A stretch of DNA of 64,000 bases from Oikopleura dioica (Eukaryota > Chordata > Appendicularia > Copelata > Oikopleuridae). Location: assembly GCA_907165135.1 (NCBI GenBank), contig OU015567.1, forward strand, positions 7,135,001 to 7,199,000, written 5' to 3'. A program made the position numbers and the translations under genes. The notes beneath the pieces are model-generated. The model was given only the letters and a program-made list of their open reading frames with translations. It ran no database searches and was not told the origin of the DNA. This document shows positions 35,665 to 46,472 of the stretch, one piece after another (positions within the stretch are counted from its first letter, which is position 1; the number at the start of each line of letters is the position of its first letter).

Positions 35665-37707
35665 TCAGAGCTCGTCATGTTGTCCCTCGTGCAGCTTCTT
35701 CTTGGCCTTTTCTTTTGTCCAATCGAAAAGGGTGTCGAAAACTAGAGGGCCTTCGTATTTGACCATGGTTTCCAAGCCTCTGAAGAGCCAAAACTCTCCA
35801 GCTTTGACTTCTTTGCCCCGGAGAACAGAGGTCGAAGAAGAGGCGATGATGTAGTTCTTCTTGATGTTGAATTCGGTGATTCTTGGGTAGCCTCGTTTCT
35901 TCTTTTTGTAAGTTTCAAGCGGGAAAGCTTCCGCAATTTGTTTTAGGAGTTCCATTTCTCGTTCATTTCCGCCGTGGTGGAACAGGACAAGGTGAGGTTT
36001 TTGCTGGGCGATGTTTTGCTCGAAGACGGCAGTTGTCTAAAATAATGTTCAAAGTGAGATAGAACGATTTCTTTACCAAATAGAGCGGTTCCATTTCGTA
36101 GAAGTTCTCCGGCGCTCCTTCGGCAAGTTGGAACTTCTCATTCCCAGCAAGTGCATTTTCGAACACTTCAAAAAGTCGATCTGGCTGCCACTCCTTCTTC
36201 TTCATGACTCGTCTTCCCCAGCGATTTCCCGTTGCCGTGTGGGAAATTCTGAGTGCGGATAATTATGGTTTATGCCAAAAATAAACGTGCGAAAGTGGCT
36301 CACCTGTAGGTAGGAAGCTCATCAGGCACGACATCGAAGAAGCCAACGAGTCGATAATTATCCGGGTTGTCGGCATCTGCCACCATGAAAAGCGTATCCT
36401 TCCCATGACCCGCTAACAAAAAACATGGTTACGTTGAGCTCAGCATACTCACTTCCACCTCTCATAAAATGCCTTGACAATAAATACACTTACTTTCAAT
36501 GGAAGAAAAACTCAACAAAAATGACTTAGAAAATTACCTTGTTCAACTTTTGCGGCGAATTCGATGAAGTTGTCCAAGATCTTAGCATATTTCGTTTCTT
36601 CTTCCTCATTTGTCGGATCAGGAAGGAGTAGGAAGATGTGATGAGCTTGATCTTTGTTAAAAATAACCATCGTGTGCTCCTTAATTTTCATTTTGAACAA
36701 ACCATCATGCGTTTTCATCAAACCTCTGTATAATCCTGCACAAGTGGCTTGCCAAAATTTTCAAGGAAAGAGCTCAGCGTCTCCTTGGTCATTTCTCCTT
36801 CCATTTCAACGATTCTTCCTGGCATGGACTGCTTGAAAATGTATGTTCCATGTCTCTCAATCTAAAAACTGAGATTCGATGGCAAGACAGATTTTCCTAC
36901 CCCAAAGACTTTCGCTACATCGGCATTAAAAGTAGCCGCCATTGTGACCAAATCGAAATCATCGCTTGCATATTCTAGCGTGGAGATATTCGCATCGCCT
37001 TCTGGGTAATATCCGAGGCAGAGCACTTGGGTGTCTTCATTGTACTTCTCTTTGAGTGCCTCAGCTGCATCAAGCGTTTCAACGTGACTGGGGTGAGATT
37101 TATTGCCAATTGAATTAATGGAAGGGACTCTCACCGAAAACTGTACAAAATTCGACGGGCCATAAATTTCACCAGTTTGGGAATGTGACGACGACCCTGG
37201 TATCGCGAAGCTCGTCCGTTTTTGTAAAAATTAATCCAAGGATAGCCTGAAATCAACAATGACAACTCCTCTTCTTTCTCTCTTACCCTCGATGTTGTAC
37301 ATCTCTTTGATTCTCTCTGTATCTGCGCCCATGTTGATCTGGACGAGTTCGATGTTCTGAGCCCATTCGAGATCCTCGAGAGCTTGGGGAAGCTCGTTGA
37401 AAGTTTCGGAAAACTCCATGCAAGGGATGCAAGCGGGATGAAAAAAATATGCAAGGACGTATTCATTCTCATCAATCATTTTTTGCAGCTCGCCAATGTC
37501 TTCCACATATTCGATGTATTCCTGAAAAAACCATACCGAGAATCGTTTTTTGTTGTAAAATACCTCTTGTTGTTCTTCCTTGATTTCAGTTGAATCTGTG
37601 GCCTCAATCTCAACATTTTCACTTTCGACCACGACATTTTCCTCGACGACCGTTTCTTCAGCAAAGGAAACGGCAAAAAGGGCAAAGGCCCAAAGTAATA
37701 ACCTCAT
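35665..37707 (-). CDS. ER thioredoxin-fold (PDI-family) protein with HDEL signal
   Basis: Luminal ER protein. Exon 1 (37707-37564) has a signal peptide MRLLLWAFALFAVSFAEE and an acidic segment. Exon 2 onward has a thioredoxin domain with the redox motif CIPC in YFFHPACIPCMEF. Two to three thioredoxin-like domains without CxxC follow (for example CLGYYPEGDANISTLEYASD, HHIFLLLPDPTNEEEE and PHLVLFHHGG). The final residues are HDEL, the ER retrieval signal. About eight exons, all explained by GT-AG, including one 48-nt intron. The single CxxC followed by inactive domains suggests an a-b-b-b-type PDI relative or a chaperone; a calsequestrin-like Asp-rich tail is absent. The named orthologue is unclear. 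Confidence 0.82.
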
Positions 37708-38003
37708 TTTCTTTTATTATTTGCGAGGAATTTCAAATTTTGGCGGCGATATTAGGAAGCACACATCTGTCCACTTTCCCAACTTTACGTGTAAGCCACG
37801 TTAGTATTTGTTTCTTTCGTCAATTTTAAGAAAGTTTCGGAATCGAACTTGAGTTTGATGTCGAGGATTTATTTGTTTATTTTCAAAAGGATTCGGAGCA
37901 GAGAAATAATTTTTAAAAATGTGATCAAATTTTCAGCTAATTTCTAACGCGGTCAGGGATAAGGAAAGGGTGTTAAAGTCTCAGTTTCAGCGCTGATCAG
38001 CTG

Positions 38004-40553
38004 CTAGTCGTTCCATTGTTCGGTGCCGAAGACGCTCGCGATGTTGTTATGCTCACAAGCATCCTCTTCATCGTTGTCGTTTTCGTTTGCTGGAGTGTAG
38101 TGTGGACAATCAAGCGCGTGTTGCAAATCATCATGTTCAATAAGTGGTTGATCTTCGTTGTCTTCTTCTTTTACGGGTTTGTATTGATGACGATTTTTAA
38201 TCTTCGGCAATATAACGCTTTTTATGACAAAGACAAGAGCAGATAGTAGCACCAAAGAAATGGAGGAGGAGTAGAATATATGATGAGTGATGATTGCAAG
38301 GAAGCGTTTGAACCATGTCTTTTTTAAAGAGTTTTTCTTCAAAGTAGTTGGATCATAATCTGCACAGGTCGGAAAATCTTTCGGCAAATAAGAATAGGGC
38401 TTGTTCTCTTCCTTGTCTTCAACATTCAATGCAACGGCCATTCCTTGGGCATTGTGGAAAAGTTGATGACAGTGCATAGGCCAGATTCCAGGATTAGTCG
38501 CCCGGAAGCGGACAATCGCGTAGCCCATTGCCGGGACTAGAATCGTATTCTTCGCGACGGTGTTCTTACTTCGCAATCTTCGAGTCTTCAAAATGTCTTC
38601 TCTGTATTCTACTCTTGGACAGCGGCTTCCACCAATACATGTCAACGCATCATCAAGTCCAATAATTTTTCTATGTTCATCAAGTCTCGGAAATCCAAGT
38701 TCCTGGACAAAAAACTCGTAGCCGTGCAAATGAAGCGCGTGATAAGTCCACTCGTACGGGGAGTTTTCGTTTGTGATTTCATGAGCAGCGGATATTCGTA
38801 TCTCAACAAGCTCGTCTTTTTGGACTGTGAAAATTTGCGTACAAGTTCTGTTCCCCTCATCTCCTAGAATTTCTTCAGTGCAAGGCGTTATATACTCGTC
38901 CTTGATTCCATCGAAAAAGGGTCGGTATGGATAGGCGAATTTGATCCCGTTGATTGACGATCCTCGAGCAAGATTCAAATTCAATTCAATGACTTGATCT
39001 GGCTCTTCATGAATCTCTGCTGGATCGTACTGATAAGCATCTGCTTCGATGCTTTCATCTCGAAGAAAATCCATTATTCCAACGCAATTGAAGCCACGGT
39101 AGTTGGCCAGCGGACAGTTGAGATAAGTGAAACTAGGATGATCCAAATTTCCGTCATAGTCCATAAATTCTGTAACATCCCTGCCTTCGTGAGGTCTTAG
39201 AGGAGGTGGCATGTCTTTCCAGGGCTCAAGAGCGACGAGATTCCGGATGCGTTCTCCGCGAAACGGGGCTGAAGATCGCTTAACAGAGACTCTTACAAAA
39301 GGTCGAGGGCTAAGCTGGTAGTCCGGGTCAACCACATGTCCGTATCCTTCGACCATGATTTCAGCAATGAACTCAATCTCGTCAAGTCCGTTTAATTCGC
39401 TTTCAATATTCCACGTCTCACCAACTCCGAAGATCAGTCCATGTCCAGCTGTTGACTTGATTCTTCTACCATCAGTTCCAGTCGCATAAATAGGCAAACT
39501 ATCAGCTCGTCGAACTAGAATTGGAACTTCGAAGCCGGCGTGGATTGCTTTCAACTCGACAGTTTCTGTTTCGTAAGGAAGGACAAACTGCTCGCCGATA
39601 GAAAACTCTGACGAATCATTTTTATGTCGGAATTGCCCATGGCCGTTGACCAAAATTGAATCGACGCAGTAGCTGCTCACTTTTGCCCCGTTGAGAAAAC
39701 CCTTCTCCGGAGTGGTGCATGTTCGCGCTCCAGTTCCAGTAAAGCGATCTCCACCAGAGAAGCCATAACGGTAGGGATCCGCAGCAGCGAGAAAGTCAGA
39801 ATCATCTCGATACCAGTCGGTCATAACAAATGGAATTTTGTTCGCGTGGTCTTTTTGTTCTTCTTCTTCAAGGACGATGAATGCTCCATGAAGTCCATCT
39901 GCCCGCTGCAGTCCTTTGTGCGAGTGATACCAGTGCGTTCCAGTGTTTTCAGCCTCGATGACGTATGTAAACTCATTGAAACTGTTTACTGGGCACTGAG
40001 AGAACATCGCTCCTCCATCCATCCAGTAGTTGTTCATCATATGTTGCCCATGCCAGTGGAGGGTAAATGCCTGATCATGAAGTGCGCTTTTTACATGGAT
40101 AATGACCTTCGCCCCCTTATTTACGATAACACTCGGACCGGGAAAATGACCGTTTGTTGTAATAACTCGGCGTTCTTCCTGGCCGTCGGTGAAGAAAAGG
40201 TTCTCTAGCTCGTTCAGGGGGTTGAGGGTGTTACCTTTTTGATCGACAAGAAATGGAGTATTGGCGGTAAGCCCGATCTGGACAATGTCTAGGTTATGGC
40301 GTGTGTGGTTCCAAGTCACCGAGAAATCACGAAGAGAACCCTTTGCTACATTTGTTCGCTGCCCGTAATCTCGCGTTCGCCAGGTGTTAGTTAGTCGATA
40401 CTCAATGTTCCAGAAGTACTCGCAGACATCAGCAGTACAAGCATCATTGCAGGGCTCATCGTAATGGCAGATAACTTGGCGAGTTTTGGTTTCTTGCTCC
40501 TCATTTGGTTTCGAAAAGGTTCGATGCAAAAATATCAGAAAAAGAAAGTTCAT
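38004..40553 (-). CDS. Multicopper oxidase, membrane-anchored, single exon
   Basis: Laccase/ferroxidase-type multicopper oxidase, 849 aa, intronless. Signal peptide MNFLFLIFLHRTFS. The four copper-ligand clusters are present: HWHGQH, HWYHSHKG, HALHLHGYEFF and HCHQLFHNAQGM, the last providing the type 1 Cys-His pair and Met axial ligand. A transmembrane helix (SISLVLLSALVFVIKSVI) near the C-terminus precedes an acidic cytoplasmic tail. The extra N-terminal Cys-rich segment (CHYDEPCNDACTADVCEYFW) is shared with the neighbouring paralogue. TATAAAAGC lies about 30-40 nt upstream of the ATG. The reaction is oxidation of metal ions or phenols with reduction of oxygen to water; the substrate is not known. 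Confidence 0.93.
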   Translation of the reverse strand: MNFLFLIFLHRTFSKPNEEQETKTRQVICHYDEPCNDACTADVCEYFWNIEYRLTNTWRTRDYGQRTNVAKGSLRDFSVTWNHTRHNLDIVQIGLTANTPFLVDQKGNTLNPLNELENLFFTDGQEERRVITTNGHFPGPSVIVNKGAKVIIHVKSALHDQAFTLHWHGQHMMNNYWMDGGAMFSQCPVNSFNEFTYVIEAENTGTHWYHSHKGLQRADGLHGAFIVLEEEEQKDHANKIPFVMTDWYRDDSDFLAAADPYRYGFSGGDRFTGTGARTCTTPEKGFLNGAKVSSYCVDSILVNGHGQFRHKNDSSEFSIGEQFVLPYETETVELKAIHAGFEVPILVRRADSLPIYATGTDGRRIKSTAGHGLIFGVGETWNIESELNGLDEIEFIAEIMVEGYGHVVDPDYQLSPRPFVRVSVKRSSAPFRGERIRNLVALEPWKDMPPPLRPHEGRDVTEFMDYDGNLDHPSFTYLNCPLANYRGFNCVGIMDFLRDESIEADAYQYDPAEIHEEPDQVIELNLNLARGSSINGIKFAYPYRPFFDGIKDEYITPCTEEILGDEGNRTCTQIFTVQKDELVEIRISAAHEITNENSPYEWTYHALHLHGYEFFVQELGFPRLDEHRKIIGLDDALTCIGGSRCPRVEYREDILKTRRLRSKNTVAKNTILVPAMGYAIVRFRATNPGIWPMHCHQLFHNAQGMAVALNVEDKEENKPYSYLPKDFPTCADYDPTTLKKNSLKKTWFKRFLAIITHHIFYSSSISLVLLSALVFVIKSVILPKIKNRHQYKPVKEEDNEDQPLIEHDDLQHALDCPHYTPANENDNDEEDACEHNNIASVFGTEQWND

Positions 40554-40584
40554 TTTCTTTGTCAGCTTCTGGTGGTGAAGGTCA

Positions 40585-40593
40585 GCTTTTATA
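40585..40593 (-). promoter_or_regulatory. TATA box of the downstream multicopper oxidase gene
   Basis: The minus strand reads TATAAAAGC about 35 nt upstream of the start codon at 40553. The short spacing implies a very short leader or trans-splicing close to the ATG. Confidence 0.55.
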
Positions 40594-40951
40594 CTGTCAA
40601 TGGCGTCTTTGGGCGGAAGTTTGTCTGAGGAAGGGCGAAAGCGTGATTCCGCTTACCTATTATATTTTGAGATCTATTCTGCGCTGCTAACCGGCAACTA
40701 ATTATAATGAAAAAAAAGTTTACCATTTCGCACATTTGCGGTTTTTTTGTACCGCTCTCATTATTGAACCAATGATCTTTTATTCTTCAGCCCTCTATCT
40801 TGCCGGCGTCAAACAGAAAAGCTGATTACCTATTGTACTGTCAGACGTAATGGCGGGAAAAGAAGTTCAATGTTCCGAGTTTTTCGATCAAATGTGTGAT
40901 TATATTTGCTATATCTACAAAAAATATGTACATAAAATACTGTAAGCTGAA

Positions 40952-43900
40952 CTAGAACAGAAGCTGAGCTGTAAGAATCACAAGGAGTATATTCAGTACA
41001 GTCGTTTTAGAAGAAGAGTCCTCCATCTTGGTTGGATCGTAATTTCCACATGTCGGGAAGTCAGTCGGGAGATACGAATACGGTTTGTTTTCCTCCTTGT
41101 CTTCAACATTCAACGCCACGGCCATGCCCTGGTAATTGTGAAAGAGTTGGTGGCAGTGCATCGGCCACACTCCTGGATTTGTCGCCTTGAATCGAACAAT
41201 CGCGTAGCCCATCGCGGGAACTAGAAGCGTATTCTTCGCGATCGTATTGTTACTTTGCATTCTTAACATAGGTCATCCCCTTGTTACCAGGATAAACGTT
41301 GGCGAAAATCTGAATTTAGCAGGATAAACCCCAGGCAAACTTGCCCCCATGTTAGCAGGATAAACTTTGGCAAAAGGGCTCATTGTTAGCAGGGTAAACT
41401 TTGGCACTCAATTAACAGGGTTGCGTGAATCATCAGCGCTCGCCCAGGGCGTGACGTAACAGTTAGCCCGAGGAGGACTCAACCTGCTGGAAGAAAATGC
41501 CAATGAAAAATATCTTCATAAAATCTGCTTGAAAATTTCAATATATATTTATAAATTCAGTATTTAATACAAGTTAACGATTTTATCATTATTAATTTTA
41601 ATTTTGATATTTATTCATATTTTTAAATTATTTATTTTTAGGGCTTAGGAGGGTAGGCACCAGAGTTGCAAATTTGGCTTTATTTTCGCTGAGCTGAGTG
41701 AGCTGAGTTGAGCTATTTTTACTGTATTTTAGTAGTAAAATTGTGTTGAAATCATTGAGCTGAGCTGAATTATTATCGACGATAATTTATCGTCTGAGCT
41801 GAGGAGATCAGTTCACTTTTGAAAATCACTGAGCAGTCTCAGCTCACTTAACTCAGCAAATTTGAAACTCTGGTAGGCACATTATACAGTATTACTAATA
41901 CTGTATTAGAAAGCTCAGAAGCTGAGCTATTTTGACTATTGATAACGGGGTGATCTCGTACCTGGCCCTTTTCGGACTCTAACCATCTTTCAAGAAGAAA
42001 AATCTCCAAAGTTGATCCCGAGTGATCCCAGGTAACCCCAACTTGACCTCAGGTCAGCAATGATGCAGATATTATATCCAATATTAGATATATAAGATAT
42101 TAGTCCCTATATTCTATAATGATATGGGCTATACTTCACCGAAGTCGCTTGATCTAATGAATGGCCTCGGAATCCTGTAAACAGGAACAGAGACAGGAAC
42201 AGGGATTTTATTTTTTGGCCCATTTTAATTTAAAAAAAATTATATATTAAAATTAAAATTAATAACATAAAATTGTTCACTTGTATTTCAAGCAGATTTG
42301 CTTCATTCGCATTTTCTTCCAGCAGGTTGAGTCCTCCTCGGGCTAACAGTTACGTCACGCCCTGGGCGAGCGCTGATGATTCACGCAACCCTGTTAATTG
42401 AGTGCCAAAGTTTACCCTGCTAACAATGAGCCCTTTTGCCAAAGTTTATCCTGCTAACATGGGGGCAAGTTTGCCTGGGGTTTATCCTGCTAAATTCAGA
42501 TTTTCGCCAACGTTTATCCTGGTAACAAGGGGATGACCTATGTTAGATTGTCCAAGATGCTTTCCGTGTATTGAACTCTCGGGCAGGAACTTCCGCCTTC
42601 GCAGGTCATTGCTCCATGAAGTCCAACAATCTTCCCATGATCATCGAGTCTGGGAAATCCAACGTCTTGGACAAAAAACTCGTAGCCATGCAAATGGAGA
42701 GCGTGATAGGTCCATTCATATGGAGAAAGTGGATTTGTTATTTCATGGGCAGCAGATATTCTGAGCTCAATGATCTGGTCTTTCTGGACTGTTATCATTT
42801 GAGTGCAGGTTTTGTTTCCATCTTCACCCAGAACTTCATCGGTACAAGGAGTTATGTTCTCCTCGTTGATTCCATCGAAAAACGGGCGGCTTGGATAAGC
42901 AAATTTGATTCCGTTGACAGATGATCCTCGAGCAAGATTGAAGTTCAATTCAATAATTTGATCAGGTTCTTGCTCAATTTCCGACGGGTTGTATTGATAA
43001 GAGTCAGCGTCGACGCTCTGATCTCGCTGGAAATCCATAATACCAATGCACTTGAAGCCGCGGTAGTTGACTACTGGGCAGTTGATGTAAGTAAAGTGTC
43101 GGTGGAGAGGGTCGTTGATGTCTACTCCTTCATGAGGTCTTCGAGGAGCAATCAAGTGCTGTCTTGGCTGAAGAGGAAGAAGTTTTCTGGTTCGTTCTCC
43201 CCGAAATTGCGTAGAAGATCGACGAACAGGAACTTTCACGTAGGGTCGATGGCTGTGATGATAGTCCGCATGAACGACATTTCCGATTCCTTCGAGCATG
43301 ATTTCAGCAATGAACTCAATATCATCAAGTCCATTGAATTCGCTTTCAATATTCCAAGTTTCGCCAACGCCGAAAATAAGTCCGTGACCGGCTGTGGACT
43401 TGATTCTCCTGCCATCAGTACCGGTTGCGTAAATCGGCATATTATCAGCTCGTCTGACCAAAATGGGAAATTCAAACCCGGCATGAATGGCCTTCAACTC
43501 TACTGTTTCTGTATCGTATGGTAAGATATACTCCTCGCCAATAGAAAATGCCATTGATCCGTTGTGTTGTCGAAATTGTCCATGGCCGTTTACAGTGATG
43601 GAATCGACGCAGTAGCTGCTCAGTTTAGCCCCATTGAGGAAGCCCTTTTCTGGCGTTGTGCATGTTCGCGCTCCTGTTCCAGTAAATCGATCTCCTCCAG
43701 AAAATCCGAAGCGATAAGGGTCTGCAGCGGCGAGAAAATCAGAATCGACTCGGTACGAATCAGTCATGACAAAAGGAATCTTATTACAGTGATCTTCTTG
43801 TTCTTCTTTTTCCAAAACGATGAATGCTCCATGAAGTCCATCAGCTCTTTGAAGTCCCTTGTGCGAGTGGTACCAGTGTGTTCCACTGTTATCAGCGTTG

Positions 43901-44496
43901 ATTACGTAAGTGAAGTCATTGAAACTGCTCACGGGGCATTGAGAAAACATCGCTCCTCCGTCGTTCCAGTAGTTGTCTTCCATGTGGAGCCCGTGCCAGT
44001 GGAGAGTAAAAGATTGATCGTGGAGGGCGCTTTTGACGTGGATGATGACTTTTGCTCCCTTGTTGACCATGATGCTGGGGCCAGGAAAGTGACCATTGAT
44101 GGAAATGACTCGGCGTTGATCTTGTCCGTCGGTGAAGAAGAGGTTTTCAAGCTCGTCCAGAGGTTCAAGTTTGTCGCCGTTTTCGTTGACGAGAAACGGT
44201 GTATTTGCTGCAAGGCCTTCTTGTATGATTTCTACGTTTTTGCTTGTCTCGTTCCAGGCGACAGAGAAATCGCGAAGAGATCCGCTTCGAACATTCGATC
44301 GCTGGCCATAGTCTCGCGTTCGCCAGGTGTTTGTTAGTCGATACTCGATGTTCCAGAAGTACTCGCAGACATCAGCAGTGCAAGCATCATTGCATGGCTC
44401 ATCGTAGTTGCAGATAATTTGCTGCGATTCTGCTTTTTCCTTCTCCGTTGGCTTGGAAAAGGTTTGATGTAAAAGTAAAACAAAAAGAAATTTCAT
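40952..44496 (-). pseudogene. Second multicopper oxidase, split by a 1,278-bp insertion
   Basis: Tandem paralogue of the gene at 38004-40553. The N-terminal part (44496-42546) has signal peptide MKFLFVLLLHQTFS, HWHGLHMEDNYW, HWYHSHKG and HALHLHGYEFFV. The remaining part (41265-40952) carries HCHQLFHNYQGM. The two parts abut in frame exactly where the intact paralogue is continuous, with an element in between, so the insertion is the only visible lesion. The C-terminus ends SSSKTTVLNILLVILTAQLLF-like, a hydrophobic tail typical of a GPI signal, instead of the transmembrane helix and acidic tail of its neighbour. TATAAAAG lies at 44536-44543. Unless the element is removed from RNA, the protein ends just inside it and lacks the last copper cluster. 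Confidence 0.85.
41266..42543. mobile_element. 1,278-bp inverted-repeat element with TA duplication and subterminal repeats
   Basis: Arms of about 240 bp at 41266-41510 and 42300-42543 are inverted copies beginning ACATAGGTCATCCCCTTG. Each arm carries four to five direct copies of a motif like TTAGCAGGATAAACTTTGGC. TA flanks both ends (41264-41265 and 42544-42545), and comparison with the intact paralogue shows the target TA is present once there. The interior is AT-rich, with a GAGCTGAGCTGA-like low-complexity patch and no transposase frame. It fits a non-autonomous TA-targeting (Tc1/mariner-like) fold-back transposon. Confidence 0.85.
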
Positions 44497-44535
44497 TTTT
44501 GATTTTTTTTGATAACCGTGGGTTACGAGGACTAC

Positions 44536-44543
44536 CTTTTATA
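44536..44543 (-). promoter_or_regulatory. TATA box of the split multicopper oxidase
   Basis: The minus strand reads TATAAAAG about 40 nt upstream of the ATG at 44496, the same arrangement as in the paralogue, so the promoter was part of the duplicated unit. Confidence 0.5.
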
Positions 44544-44544
44544 G

Positions 44545-45603
44545 CGTAAAGAGGGCGCTACGAAAAGGAAATTTTGCGTATTCATTTGATTTCCACGTAG
44601 GACTCGTGCAGTCATTTTATCGCTTTGCAAACTCTTTCCATAGAAACGTTCGAAGTAATGGTGTTAGAAATGATTATTGGAATCTATTATCTTTTATCGT
44701 CATGATCTTTTACTGTTGGCAAATGAATGTGATTGAGACTGGAATTTTCCCGTAGTTAGGTCCTTATGAAACGTGATAGGCTCTGCCGGAGCCTCAAAAT
44801 CAATGATTAAAAGTACTCTGATTAGTTGTCACTTAAATTTTAAATTATCTTTTCTTCGGCCCTCTCAACGGAAGAATTAGCCCCTAGTACCATATTGGCT
44901 GAGTCATCTGATAGCCTTCAACTAATTTTTTTTTTTGACTTTGACTTCGTGAATTTAACCGTATTCAGAATTTTGAACCCAGAATTTATGGGTATTAGAT
45001 GTAGGAAAGGAGGTCTTTTTCTGCAAATTTTCATTCAAGTTCCTACCTGTTCAAACACCAGCCGTTTTAAACTGAGGTTATGCAGGATATATAATATATT
45101 AATAAAATGCATCTTTTCCTACAAGCAATTGTATCAATTGAACTATTCCTATCAGCAGTATTCGGCGGTGCTGTTAAATTATTCTGTACTGGCATTTTTT
45201 CAAGGGCAAGGTGATTTGAACTCAAGTAGGATATTCCAATTGAAACCGACATGAGAACAGAATTATTAATTTGAACATATTTCATACTCTAAATAAGATT
45301 TCTTTATCTACAGGTTGGCTTATTCAGAAAGCTAAGGGCTCTTCTGAACGAATGTTGTATGTGAATTTCTTGTTGCAATTCAGAAAAACTCAAGTGGTGC
45401 AGATACATTTCAAAAACTTGACCCGTCATGCAAAAAGGAAAATTCACACCAATGGTATATTTTGCAATAAAAACCGTATTTGGTCTTCACAGAAGAAAGG
45501 AAAATTACCAACAACATCACACCTTCTGAAGGGAAAACATGTCCGTATTTATTCGACTGAATTATATTTTCGACACTAGAATTGAAAAAGAAAAGAACAG
45601 AGA
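44545..45603. other. Non-coding spacer
   Basis: AT-rich sequence between the divergent multicopper oxidase and exonuclease genes. No gene recognised; it likely holds promoters for both directions. Confidence 0.4.
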
Positions 45604-46058
45604 ATGGCTTCAAATCTTATCGCCATTGATACAGAAGGTGGAACTGGGAATGGAAAAGTTACTGTTGCTCTGGTTTCTTGCTCCGAAGCCATACTTTACC
45701 ACAAGAGAGGTAAACTTATATTATCACGATAAGTTATCGTCGATAACCCTGAAAATATAGATATCGTTGAATACTCACCAGACTTTAATGCAATGAAAGC
45801 TGCTATTCTCCGACATACAAGCGGAAAAACACTTGTTGGACACAATGTGAATGCCGACATTTCTCGAATCGGCCTTAAACCTTCGGACTTCACAGACACT
45901 TTTGATACTCAGGGCAGTGGTGCAATCACACACACATCGAATCGAACACATGATGTTGTGGAAGATGCACGACAGAGCATGAAGATCGCGCTCAAACACT
46001 TCGGCTATCAGGTAGGACTCACATTCTTCTCTCGCCTCACATATTTTAGAAGCAGTAA
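45604..46058 (+). CDS. Short DEDDh 3'-5' exonuclease (ISG20/REXO4-like)
   Basis: Exons 45604-45709, 45761-46011 and 46050-46058 give 121 aa with GT-AG introns. All three exonuclease motifs are visible: Exo I IAIDTEGG (D-x-E), Exo II LVGHNVNADISRIG, and Exo III HDVVEDARQSM (H-x4-D). Two metal ions bound by these acidic residues would drive 3'-5' hydrolysis of RNA or DNA. The protein is very short even for the ISG20 class (about 180 aa), ending with a two-codon last exon directly after the Exo III helix. The start follows AG, compatible with trans-splicing. Confidence 0.78.
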
Positions 46059-46472
46059 AATCTGAATAGAAACCCACGAAAATTTATCATCTTTCATTTT
46101 GAAAAATTTAACGGATGGCAAATCATGAAGCGTTATTTGCTGTTCAGCTCAATTTTCCTGACTGACAATAAACTACCATCACATCACTTATGAGCGATTT
46201 GAAACAGTATAACAGCTTTGGCGAGAATAAGCAGGGTCAATAACTTCGAGCAAACAACTCAAGTTTTCTCTTTTTGGCAAAAACGTTGTAAAAAAGTTTG
46301 AATAGAGGGATAGATCCTAGATGAAATCCGGTTGAAGAATAAAAAACCCACTTGATGCCTCTTCTATTCAACAACTTGCTTCAATTTGACACTTTTAACT
46401 TTTATATTCTTCGCGATCAAAAACAATCTCTTTCATTCGAACTAACTAAAGCTGCCTTACTGAAATTGAATA

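Noticed and set aside
41266-42543. Reading the insertion in the multicopper oxidase as an ordinary GT-AG intron
   Set aside because: No GT-AG pair at the borders removes it while keeping the conserved frame; an in-frame TAG lies at the first possible donor.
42958-44337. Long plus-strand open frames opposite the multicopper oxidase
   Set aside because: They are antisense shadows of the conserved oxidase coding sequence on the minus strand.
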